This document shows positions 43,421 to 53,822 of a DNA stretch of 64,000 nucleotides, one piece after another (position 1 is the first letter of the stretch; each line of letters begins with the position of its first letter). A program made the position numbers and the translations under genes. This DNA is from Parasponia andersonii (Eukaryota > Streptophyta > Magnoliopsida > Rosales > Cannabaceae), in assembly GCA_002914805.1 (NCBI GenBank), contig JXTB01000150.1, positions 340,105 through 404,104 of the forward strand, given 5' to 3'. The notes under the pieces were generated by a model. It ran no database searches and was not told where the DNA came from. It saw only the letters and a list, made by a program, of their open reading frames with translations.

Positions 43421-44804
43421 CCCATAACAATAAAGAGGACTACTAAAAATCAATTTCGTTACCAATATCCATTTTGTTTACTGGAAATTAAAATTAAAAA
43501 AGAACATATTTTGACTCGTTTTCATTTATTACATATTCCTATTCATTTTTTGAGTAAAAAATAAGGTGAAACTAGAATCGGCGTATATATATATTTAAAC
43601 AAAAATATATAAGCACCATGGTTCTTATATAATAACCAGTCACCATGTCTTGTCTATCATGACCAACAAGAGCTTGAGATAACACAATGAAATATATAAT
43701 ATATATAGTCTATATTTACAAGTAGTTACCACAGTATACGCTCACTTAGATCCCTTTAAAAGTTTTACTTTTCATCTTATATACACATAATTATCCTTTC
43801 ACTCATCTACACATTGCATTTCTTATGTCAAATATGAGTGCATACACAAGTACATAGTAACCCAATAAGTAGTGATCTAAACTGATATTCAAAGTGAACT
43901 TCCAAGTACAATCGAGAAAAACTCACTGAGACAGTTCAGCGAACATCTCTTGGGGATTCAAGAGTAAAGATCTCTCATAGATCTGCCAAAAAAATCGCCT
44001 AAATCCACACTATATGTTTTGATCTGCAACCTAAATTCACAAATTGGGAAAAATATAAACCAAGTCTCAACTCTCAGTGACTAACATCCTCTTCTTTTTC
44101 CTTTTTATTTTTTTTGTTCTGAAGTAGAACAAACACCAAAAGGTATATAAGTTTTTCCAGCGGGGCTTATTGTTCATCGCTTATTTATCCCAAAAAATAA
44201 AATTTTAACACCATACTCTAGATCAATATTAAGCACAATCCAAAACATTTCAAGCTATTGGATCCCAAGAAAAATAAAACATTGAACTAAAAATAACAAT
44301 GAAGCACTCATCGACCCAAAAAATATTAATAAATAAAATATCAAAGTCCTTAGTGGAATAAATGCAAGTGATTAAGAGTCGGGTGATGACAAAAGAAAAT
44401 TAAAATAGAAGTGGAATAATATATACCTGAAGTGAAATTGAGAGATAAAATCAAATACCCAAATCAGTGAGAAACGATTTGATTTCTCTTTCTCATGTTT
44501 ATTGAAAATGAAAATCAGAGTATAAAAGTCGAAATTCCGAGAGAATATGAATCCATCGGCAGCGGCATGGTCGGAGAGGGTCGTAATAGTTGATAGGGGG
44601 AAGGAGATAAGTTTAGCTGCAACTAGTTTGAAAGAGATGACCCAATTCTAAAGGCGTTATTGAAGTTCGTATGGAAATTAAAAATATGGCATTTTTCTAA
44701 TAAAAGATCGTTAAAAAATAAGTATTTAAGGCCAGACTGTATTTAAGTTATTATTTTTCAAAAAGTCGTACATAGTATCATTTTCTCACAAAATATCCAC
44801 GTAT
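43421..44804. other. intergenic, no gene seen
   Basis: AT-rich. A slightly less AT-rich patch near 44550-44650 has no recognisable coding content. Confidence 0.45.
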
Positions 44805-44892
44805 TAGTCTATACCCATTAGATATTCGGATCTATCTAATAAACACTTTAGTCTATACCCATTAGATATTCGGATCTATCTAATAAACACTT
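44805..44892. repeat. 44-bp direct duplication
   Basis: The segment starting TAGTCTATACCCATTAGATA occurs at 44805 and again at 44849, with essentially no differences, which suggests a recent duplication. Confidence 0.95.
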
Positions 44893-46114
44893 AAAAGGGG
44901 TCTCCTTAAAAATGACATGGCCTAATACAATTGTTTAATATGTAGCCCAAATTATTAAGAAATATAATTTCTTAACAAAATATACGAATACGTAAGTTAA
45001 AAGTTTATCTCAAATATTTTTTTGAAAAAAAGAAAAAGACATTTTTCCAAAAAAGCAACTAAAAGCCTAGTGACAAAACATGTAAACCTCTCGGAGGGTC
45101 ACTTTTGTTTCGATGTTTGACTAGTGATCTATAACCATGGCTTTTATATTATTAGAAATTGAGATATCTAGTTGAGTTCACATGTCAAATAAGAAAAGAA
45201 AAAAAAAAGGCGTATAAAAACTAGTTGAATAATAATTTTCTTATATTGTTCCCTTTCTTTTCCTTCGCAATAAAGATCCATTCCTTTGCAGCTCTTCCTT
45301 GTTTCCTCATTTAGCAAGTTCCTCCTCTACTGGGGAAGGGGATATTCCCTCTATCCGGTACAAGTTTTTCTCTGTTTCTTCTCATGTTTTTTATTTTATT
45401 TTCAAATAATCATTTTATTTAGGAAGGCAGTCATCCATATAGATCTAGATCTATGGCGGTTTTAATACAACCAATTCTAGATCTGATTAATGCTGACAAA
45501 ATAGGTCAGGTCAAATTGGTCGGTAGTGGTGTGTTACTATGACCCACAGGCTGGTCCACTTAAGATAGGCTTGGGTCCAGCCCGGCCATCCTCCTGAGGC
45601 CGAGCTGGGCCTATCACCTTCGGCCTACCGGCTCAACCCAACCCGACCTTTTTCCTTTTGTTCACGGGATTGCTAAGCCCGTGTGTGCCCCCAACAACTA
45701 TAAAAGTCGATGGAGCCTTTTTGTTTTTTCTTTCTCTTTTTTTAAATAAAAAAATCTTAAAATTCTACCCTATAAATAACCGCATCCCCTTACTCATTCT
45801 TTACACAAATAATTCTCTTCTCTCTTAATCTCTTTATTCTCACATTTATTTATTATTCTCTCAAATTCTCAATTTACACTTATTCTAATTAATTATATAA
45901 TCTAATTACTATTTAATATTAATAATTACAAAATTATAATCTATAGTTATATTCTCTATTTCTATTTCTAAGCTCCAATTCTTCCAAATTCTAATATCCA
46001 ACTAAAATCCAAGTCCCAAGTCTACTCAATTCTCAATTCAAGATAATTTCAATTTCTCAACTTTTCAAAGTTTAATTTATCACGCTTATCTTTTTAATAT
46101 CAACTAGTTGGTTA

Positions 46115-46775
46115 ATATGTTTTTGCTTATGTTAATTATCATATTAATACAAATTAATTAATGTAGTAATATATTAATTATCATTGTAATTGAAATTATT
46201 TAATTTAGTAATATATTTAATGTTAAATTATTAATTATCATTCTAGTTAAAATTAATTAATATAGTAATATGTTAATTATTATTGTAATTTAAATTAGTT
46301 AATGTGGTAATATGTTTAATATTAAATTGTTAATTATCGCTCTAATTAAATTTAAAATTAGTTAATATAGTAATATGTTAAATATTATTCTAATTAAAAT
46401 TAATTAATGTAGTAAATTGTTAATTATCATTCTAATTCAAATTAATTAATGTAGTAAATTACTAATTATCATTCTAATTAAAATTAATTAATGTAGTAAA
46501 TTGTTAATTATCATTCTAATTAAAATTAATTAATGTAATAAATTTTTAATTATCATTCTAATTAAAATTAATTAATGTGGTAAATTGTTAATTATTATTC
46601 TAACTAAAATTAGTTAATGTAGAGATATGTTAATTATCATTTTAATTAAAATTAATTAATGTAGTAAATTGTTAATTACCATTCTAATTAAAATTAATTA
46701 ATGTTGTAAATTATTAATTATCATTCTAATTAAAATTAGTTAATGCGGTGATATGTTAATTATCATTCTAATTAA
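46115..46775. repeat. minisatellite, period ~42 bp, about 15 copies
   Basis: Units read TTAATTATCATTCTAATTAA followed by AATTAATTAATGTAGTAAAT. Starts at about 46421, 46463 and 46505 give a 42-base period; flanking units are more diverged. The array lies between the promoter-like region and the transposase start of the hAT remnant. Confidence 0.92.
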
Positions 46776-46788
46776 ATTGAATATGAAT

Positions 46789-47353
46789 ATGTCAAAGAAT
46801 TTTCCTATTGATTTGGAAATGGATACTAACGAGGAAGAAGAATAAATTTGCATAGTAGAAAGGGGTGACCAAGTCTCTAAAATGCAAACTAATCCACATT
46901 TGAGTGGAAGTTATTCCTAATTTCAAGATAATTGTTCTCTTGGTACATGCATGAACTCAAAATCAAAATGTGCGAAAACAACTTCTAATATATAGGACCA
47001 CTTCGATATAGAATACCAAGATGATAGCAATAACAACAAAATAAAAATGGCAAAGTACAAATATTGCAATAGGCTGTTCACTACTAAGCCATCTAGCAGT
47101 ACCACCCACCTCAAAAGACATGACGACAAATAATTCCCCAAACATCAAGGTTCTTAAGGAGTCATCCAAACATTAAAAAGGTTTTTAGGAATATTACTAG
47201 AATTGAGTTGCTTAAAATTTATAAAAATATGTACACTGAACTAACATCTGAAATACCATTAAACTTTTGTATTGCATTGACACATGATATTTAGGGTGTT
47301 AATTCTAAATAAGAATATATAAGTGTAGTTGTATATTATTGTGATGAAAAATG
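46789..47353 (+). pseudogene. hAT transposase, BED zinc finger and start of catalytic region, truncated
   Basis: Translation in shifting frames gives DHFDIEYQDD, then MAKYKYCNRLFTTKPSSSTT and HLKRHDDK. This is a BED-type finger with the WDHF-like start, C-x2-C replaced by Y-K-Y-C, and H-x4-H (the first cysteine is lost). Further on, ALTHDI, stop, GVNSK, stop, EYISVVVYYCDEKC resembles the hAT stretch LTTDIW..........Y..VT.HY.D, with the tryptophan codon turned into a stop. The copia-5 LTR begins immediately after. Confidence 0.7.
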
Positions 47354-48994
47354 TGTTGGAAATATGCCCTAGAAAGCAGTTTCTTTGTTTGGCATTTTAA
47401 ACAATGTTTATTGGATTTAAGTGTTATCTATTTGTTACTAATAAATTCCATATTATGTCACAATAATATACATGTGATGTTTATGTTTTCTATTATGCAA
47501 ACGTCTAAAAGTTTCCATGACTAATAATGAGTAATAAACAATTGTTCATGTGGGAGACTAAATTATTTATTTCATTATGTCTAAATTAAAAGTTCACATT
47601 CTGCAAATAAAGATGGAATACTTTATTTTGCCATAGAATATAGTGTTATCTATTTCAACGGGATTGATGAAGTCTCTAATCATTAAAGTATCTGACTTTG
47701 GATAGAAACACTAGTACGTTATAAGAAAGTTATAAGTGCATTGAACTGGACCAAGTGAAAATAAAATTTGAGATTAAGTGTTATAACTCAATATTCTATC
47801 TTTCACTAATCTAGTACTATTTCAAGATTACCTTAATCCTAGTGATTGTCGGATTTTCTTTCATGAGTTTTATCTTTCTGACTTACTAAAGGACTAGTTC
47901 CAATTATATGGTTCGAACTCCGGTATCTTGGAAGATAAGATTTGTGAATTGACGAGAACGCCTTTCATGATTTGGACACTGTACATATAATATCACTTTG
48001 AGTTTTTCAAGGACTTGGATAATAAAAAATCAGGTGCCATGTATTCACTTTGTGAATTTGATTGTGTTTGTATGGACAGTTACAAACACCGTAGTCAATT
48101 ATTATCCATTAGATGAAAAATAGCAACTCAAAGGTAAATATATACTAGAGGAGTAATATGGTAATTTCACCTCACTAGTACGGCATTGCATCGGGAGTAT
48201 ATCTGCAGGTATAGTATATGCTAAATGGATCAAGTTAATTAAAGTGTTTATTAGCTTCACAGAAAATATATGACATTTAGTCTAAGAGTGAAATATTGGG
48301 CCTATCGTGGAGTGCTCTAATATTAATAGACAAGGCCCAATCATAATTAAGAGTTATTTATGATTATAGGTAGTTGGCTCATTGGAGCTTAGACTATTTG
48401 GATCCATAAGATCCCCTGTCTAGCTCACACATAGCCCAATAACTAATTAAATGGTCAGCTGAGCCTAATAAGCCTATTAGGGTTTACATCTCTTTAAATA
48501 CTTAAGAGAAAAGTTCTCCTAAGTCACTCTAAGTGTTCTACATGCCACTCATGCACAGTAACTGTATTGTTTCATGTGACAGAGAGAAAAAAAGAGTGTG
48601 AGAGAGACGAGCTGCCACGAGAGAACTCCCGTGTTCATTTATGGCCGCTAAGGGAGAGATACCCATGGTCGTAGATGTGCACTCAACATTGTCTTCCAGA
48701 TCGTTCGCTCATCTCTTATTGGAAATCAAGAAGGTGCCCACACACTGGATCATTCAACGAGCTCTAGAGAATAGATGGGAAGGCTTAATGATTGTGAAGC
48801 GCTTCCAGGTTTTATCTAAACTAAGGTCCATGAATTGATTTATGTTAGATCAATGATCCTATATTTTTGTTTTTAAAATTTCAAAAAAAAATTTAAAATA
48901 TCTATTCCGCTGCATTCTTGATTTGTTTACAAAACTGCGAAAATTATTTTCAATAAAATCATTTTTCGAAATTTATTTTTCAGAATTTCCAGCA
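47354..48994 (+). repeat. copia-5 5' LTR
   Basis: 1641 bp, TGTTGGAAATATG to TTTCCAGCA. It is of the same family as the copia-3 LTR but in the opposite orientation. It is followed at 48996-49010 by TTGGTATCAAGAGCA, an initiator-Met-type primer binding site, which shows this is a 5' LTR and not a solo LTR. A short open frame at 48641-48838 lies within it and is not considered a gene. Confidence 0.88.
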
Positions 48995-48995
48995 A

Positions 48996-49010
48996 TTGGT
49001 ATCAAGAGCA
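48996..49010 (+). other. copia-5 primer binding site
   Basis: TTGGTATCAAGAGCA directly after the LTR end. No gag or pol follows in this window, so the element is truncated. Confidence 0.8.
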
Positions 49011-50289
49011 AAGGTTTTCGATGATCTAGCATATCTTGTTCATGTTTATTCTCTTAAAGTTTGATGATCTATGATTTCCATAATGATCTCTTTTATTATA
49101 TTTGGTCTTATTCATATTTATGAGTATGCTCTACTATGTATGATGATTGATTGATTCAATGAGTTTGAATGATAATCAATTAGATATTACTATGAGTTTA
49201 TGACCATGTGATGTGTTTTTTGATTGTTTATTCTAGCATGTTCTTAATTTTCCTATGAATGTTATTTCATGTTCTTGATAAAAGTATTCATAGAAAATGA
49301 TTTGATCTTTAATTGTGTTTTAGTTTTTTAGGAAAAAGTGTTTCTTAAATTTAAAATTTTAAAATTTTGAATTTAAAAAAAAATAGAAGTAGGTTTGGCA
49401 GCTAGGGTATTATATACCCTAGCCATATACAAGTTGGGTCTTGCCAACGTAAGACCCATGTGACCACTTATGCAAGACCATAATGGTCTTGCGCATGGCC
49501 ACACGTGAGCTGAACTATGCAAGGTTCGTTCGATCATTTGATCAATGCATATAAGATGTGCTTTCGGCTGCACATTTTGGTCGTAAGTCACATGAATTAG
49601 TCATGCGCATATGACTAATACAAGAACATAAGATGTGCTCGAGCTGCACATCGATGTGGATTGAACCAACATTGTCCCGTCCCGAGCCTGTAGCTATGCC
49701 TATGTCGTGTGTGACCTATTGGCGTGCGAAATTAGTTCCGTACGTGACCGCGCGACATCCCCGATGACTCGTTTTTTATGCCATACATAGGTATGACTAC
49801 ACGTCCGCATGCAATGATGTCTCGTCCCCATAGCCGCGCCACTTTGCCCCACCACCGTAGCCGCAAGCATGCCGTCTCATACGCTTGTCGTCGAAATCTA
49901 TGCGAGCCGGTTGTCGCTTGGTACTTGTTAGGAGCGAGGCCATGTAGCGTTATGCGAGCCCGTCGATGTTCGGGATTTGTCCCGAGCGTGGCCGCGTGAC
50001 ATCCCGAGCATCGTCCTCGTTACGGTTTCCCATTCGGACCTTATGCTTGTTCCGAGCTTTGCGGCGGCATCCGGATTGGCATCTCGGTGCCGTTGACGTC
50101 AGATTATCCTTTTTAGATAATTTCTTATTTTAAAATTTCCTGATTTGAATTTCGAATTAGAGATAGTTTAGGAAATTTGAATTAATTATCTTATCGAAAT
50201 TTTGAATTCAAATTTGCTAACTAATATGATAGGATGAGTTTCTATCAGAAAATCCTATATTCTCTAATTTTGAAATTTAAATATTTGAA
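49011..50289 (+). other. copia-5 leader with a GC-rich, CpG-rich island
   Basis: Non-coding continuation of copia-5. From about 49640 to 50100 the sequence becomes clearly GC- and CpG-rich (GTCCCGTCCCGAGCC, CGTGACCGCGCGACATCCCC, GTCCCGAGCGTGGCCGCGTG), unlike anything else here. A short open frame (49778-49999) has no domain similarity and is not called. GACATCCC and GTCCCGAGC recur. Confidence 0.55.
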
Positions 50290-50470
50290 TTTAAATTAAG
50301 GATGAGATCCTTAGTTTATGGAAGGATTTAAATTAAGGACAAGATCCTCAATTTAAATAAATTTAAATTAAGGATAGGAGCCTCAATTTAAATAAATTCA
50401 AATCAAGGATAAGATCACTTGATTTAAGGAAATTTAAATGAGTATTTAAATATGGATAGGATTACATATT
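50290..50470. repeat. short tandem repeat, period ~37 bp
   Basis: TTAAATTAAGGATGAGATCC recurs in altered forms at about 50292, 50329, 50366 and 50399. Further diverged units (ATGGATAGGATTACATATTT, ATGGATGAGATCTCACTATTT) follow up to about 50525. Confidence 0.75.
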
Positions 50471-51180
50471 TAAATAGATTTGATTTCAAATTGAAATATG
50501 GATGAGATCTCACTATTTAAGGAAATCAATTTAAATAAATAGAGAATTAATTAACTACCGAAATTAAAATTTTAAATTAAATAGATATAAATAAGATCTA
50601 TATCTTAAACATATTTTAATTTGATTAAAATATAAAATTTTGAAATTAAGAGTTAATTCGAAATCAATTTAAAATTTTAATTAGATATAATTATACTTCA
50701 GAAGATGAGCAAAGAAATAAATAACATAATACGAAGCTCAACCAAGAAAGTAGTTCCGGCAGTAAAACCTTCAAAGTCTTATTACCCCCGAGACTCATCA
50801 ATAAGATATTTTGGAGAAATTCTAGAATCTACGAAAGCAGTAGATGCGACATTTGTGGCACAAAGGAGAATCTATATAAAGGTGTCAAGGTATATAAGTT
50901 TTCGTAATTTATGAAGACAAAACTTTAGAAAAGAAAATAAAACGTTAATCCAATTTAAAATAAATAAAAGTAAGAGCCATCCCACAACCATGTCAAACTT
51001 CCAAGTGAAAAGAAAAAAAAATTAAAGAAAATAAAAGTAAAAATCTACACAATCCAAGCTCAAGTCAGGCAAGTACAACAAAGTCCTCAAAAGAAAAGTA
51101 ACAATAACAACATATTGCAACTATGCTTTTTCAAATCAAGAAATTTGAAATAAACCAGAAGGACAACTTTTCAAAAGGAT
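50471..51180. other. unassigned, transposon-derived
   Basis: AT-rich and no gene seen. A 69-codon open frame at 50705 has no recognisable domain. It lies between the copia-5 leader and the end of copia-4. Confidence 0.4.
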
Positions 51181-51335
51181 ATCAAAGTATCCAATCTCCT
51201 TAAATAAGGATAACAATCAAATCACTTCAGTAGTTGCTTGTGATAGGGCTCTATACTCGGACTCATTACTAGACCTGGCGCCCACATGTTGCTTCTTTGC
51301 ACTCCAAGCTACGAGGTTACCTCCTAGATAGATAC
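51181..51335 (-). pseudogene. copia-4 RNase H, distal part
   Basis: On the minus strand this reads IYLGGNLVAWSAKKQ, then HVGARSSNESEYRALSQATT and EVI, stop, LLSLFKEIGYF: the second half of a Ty1/copia RNase H domain. The first half lies at 62257-62420, on the far side of the inserted gypsy element. No sequence recognisable as the polyprotein end follows below 51181. Confidence 0.9.
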
Positions 51336-51959
51336 TGTTGTGCGGTCTAAAAACTAGATAATGGTCAATACTAAAAAATGAAAGTTAGTAACTAAGAGGA
51401 CGTGACAGGTCGCACGAGTAAGTTAAGTGCGACCTCTTCCGAGTAAGTCAAATGCGACCTCCCTTCGAATAAAGTGCGATCTCCTTTGAACAAGTTAAGA
51501 GCGACTAGAATGAAAAAGAAACTAGACCATGATTTGTCAAACGGATAATCTACAAAGAAAGGGAAACAAAATATTCTCTTTCAAAATCGACTAGTCGTTT
51601 CATTTAAGTTATTACCCAGTTATGTTATTACTCAAATTGTATTTTCTGATTATACACTTACCCGTTTTCATAATCGGGAAATATTGAACTACCTTCACCT
51701 ATATAAGAGGAAGATCAATGCTGCCAGGAGGAATCATTTTGAAAAAAAACTTAAGGACTCACTTTCTGAACACACTCTGTACTCTCTTGTAATCTTCTAG
51801 AAAATAGTGAACAATAGTGGACGTAGGCTCTTCTTTTTTAGGGCCAAACCACTAAAAAATTCTTGTCTCTTTTACATGCTTTGATTGATCAACCATTTAC
51901 ACACACAAGCCACATCTTGCAATTTCTTAAATTCATTGTTGACAAAACTTCCGTCAACA
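51336..51959 (+). repeat. gypsy 5' LTR
   Basis: TGTTGTGCGG to CCGTCAACA. It carries GTGCGACCTC-type short repeats between about 51390 and 51505 and a TATA-like CTATATAAG at 51699-51707. Confidence 0.95.
51390..51505 (+). repeat. GTGCGACCTC repeats in the U3 region
   Basis: GTCGCAC, GTGCGACCTC, ATGCGACCTC, GTGCGATCTC and GAGCGAC recur about every 28 bases, alternating with AGTAAGT / GAATAAA spacers. The 3' LTR has the same cluster near 61703-61800. It lies upstream of the TATA box, where transcription-factor sites are expected. Confidence 0.75.
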
Positions 51960-51960
51960 A

Positions 51961-51978
51961 TTGGCGCTAGAAGGAGGG
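51961..51978 (+). other. gypsy primer binding site
   Basis: TTGGCGCTAGAAGGAGGG starts one base after the LTR end. It begins TTGGCGC like the primer sites of many plant gypsy elements. Confidence 0.75.
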
Positions 51979-52020
51979 CTATTCCGGCAGAAAAGTTTGT
52001 TAATTCCGCTTCTTTCAACA

Positions 52021-53483
52021 ATGACAAACACAAAAAATACTACCAGAAACACCGGAACTAGCCAAAATCATCCCTAAAGTACTGCTGCTGCACAGATAGA
52101 TCCTGCTCAGGATCAGCCAGTCGTGACCGTACTAGAAAATATTGTCCAGAGATAGGATCGCATAGAGGAAGCACTGGTAAACCTTTAGCAAATTACAAGT
52201 CAGATTAATGACTCTCTACGACGGCTTGCTAAAGGATAGATGCTAACTCCACCACAGTACGAACGTCCCAGAGAACGTCCTGCTCAAGAACCTGAGAGAG
52301 GAATTCAGATCCTAGAGACAGGGAGCCGCGACCAGCATACAGCCCGGCAGGAGTGTCATGGAGATCACACTTCTAAGGGAAAAGGTAAGGTCTCAGACTT
52401 ACCCCTGGAATCCGGAACTGAAAGTTCGAGCACAAATCGTAATCGTCGACAACCTTCTTGGAGAGCGACCATCAATCATGATGGTCTAAACAACGAGTAA
52501 AAATGACAATCGAGGAGTGTCTTTGAAAGGATTAGTAGGGAATCTCGATAGAATTCTACTGACCTGAGATAACATCTAGAACAGCGACGAAGTCAAGAAT
52601 GATCTACATCACATCTCAACGACCGAAGTCGATCTCGTCGCACTATTTCAATAGAAACCCTACAAAGGTCGTAGCAATCTGTCTTAAATCACAATAACAA
52701 CCAAGGGCCACCCCTACCACCAGCAAAAGATAATATTCTCCCTCTCCCTCCGAACATCGATATTCATAATTTGAGGATTGCATTAGATGCACTTGCTGGC
52801 TGGGACGATGAGCTCGCTGATGGGTATCGGGAATCGCCATTCAGCGAGGAGGTTCGAGCTACTGCTTTACCTACCGGATTCAAACTTCCCACGATAAACA
52901 CTTTTGATGGCAAAACTGATCTGCAGGATCATATGGATCACTTCAACGACCTGATGGAACTACATCGTGTCGATGATCTCACACATTGCAGGTGTTTTGT
53001 TGTAACTCTCACGGGAGCAGTGAAGAAGTGGTTTCGAGGACTCAAGTCCGGCTCAATCTCGTCCTGGCAACAACTCCAGACTGCATTCTTGAGGCAATTC
53101 CAAGCTGCAAAGAGTTTCACTATTCCACTAGTCAGTCTACTATTCGGCAAGGTCTGGAGGAAACTTTACGATCTTACCTAAATCGCTGTACCTCAGAATT
53201 GTCAAAGGTCAACAACCCACCAGAAGGAGGAGTTTTAACTCTAATGAAGGCTAGGGTGCAACCAGAAACTAAACTCTGGGAAGATTTATTTGAGCGAGAA
53301 TGCAGAATCCTTGAAGACTTCTATCGTAGAGTTGGTCGGCATCTAAGGGTGGAATCTTCACGTGAAAATCTTCATAAGTTTACAAAGGAAGGAAAAAAGG
53401 ATGCTGCTAAAGATGCGACCACAAATAACAACAATAATGAAAGGTCGAATAAAAAGGGTAATGAACAAATGACTGGAAAATAG
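52021..53483 (+). pseudogene. gypsy gag, decayed
   Basis: Starts at ATG 52021 (MTNTKNTTRNTGTSQ) with an early stop. The conserved retrotransposon gag domain lies from about 52771: SPFSEEVRATALP, FKLPTINTFDGKTD, then VTLTGAVKKWFRGL and SISSWQQLQTAFLRQF. A frameshift near 53150 moves the rest (YLNRCTSELSKVN and a lysine-rich tail) to another frame, ending at TAG 53483. Gag proteins of this kind form the virus-like particle in the cytoplasm. Confidence 0.88.
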
Positions 53484-53822
53484 CCCTAACAGAAAAAGTA
53501 GGAGGTTCTAACAACAGGAACCGATGAAAAGAGATAGAGCAAGGCGCGACCCTAATAAGTTCTACCGGTATCACAATGACATTGGATACGATACCAATAA
53601 CTACTTTACTTTGAAAGATGAAATCGAAAGATTAATTAAAGAAAGGCGGCTGCAGTAGTACACAAAAATGAACAATGAAAGGCGAGAAGAAGACCGACAG
53701 TGACCTCCAAAAATTCAACACGAGGTGTGAACTACTTTTAGAGGCCTGCACATCGGTGGATATTCGAAGAGAGCACAAGATAGTACGCACGAGAAGCGCG
53801 GCAGTAACCGTTAACTAATGTC

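Larger units (their letters stand above)
45480..47353 (+). mobile_element. 5' part of a hAT transposon, cut by copia-5
   Basis: Begins with a GC-rich patch (GGGTCCAGCCCGGCCATCC, GGCCGAGCTGGGCC near 45570-45620) of the kind found in subterminal regions of plant hAT elements. It continues through a promoter-like CTATAAAAG near 45700 and CTATAAATA near 45770, then an AT-rich leader with a minisatellite. It ends in transposase coding sequence that is interrupted at 47353 by the copia-5 LTR. The outer terminal repeats were not identified. Confidence 0.6.

Noticed and set aside
48641-48838. 65-codon open frame in the copia-5 LTR
   Set aside because: Lies in the LTR, is not kept in the related copia-3 LTR as far as can be judged, and has no domain.
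37155-48994. Pairing the LTRs at 37155 and 47354 as two ends of one element
   Set aside because: They are in opposite orientation and unrelated hAT and minisatellite sequence lies between; they are two separate elements of one family.
49778-49999. 73-codon open frame in the CpG-rich island
   Set aside because: Openness follows from GC-rich composition; histidine/arginine-rich translation without similarity.
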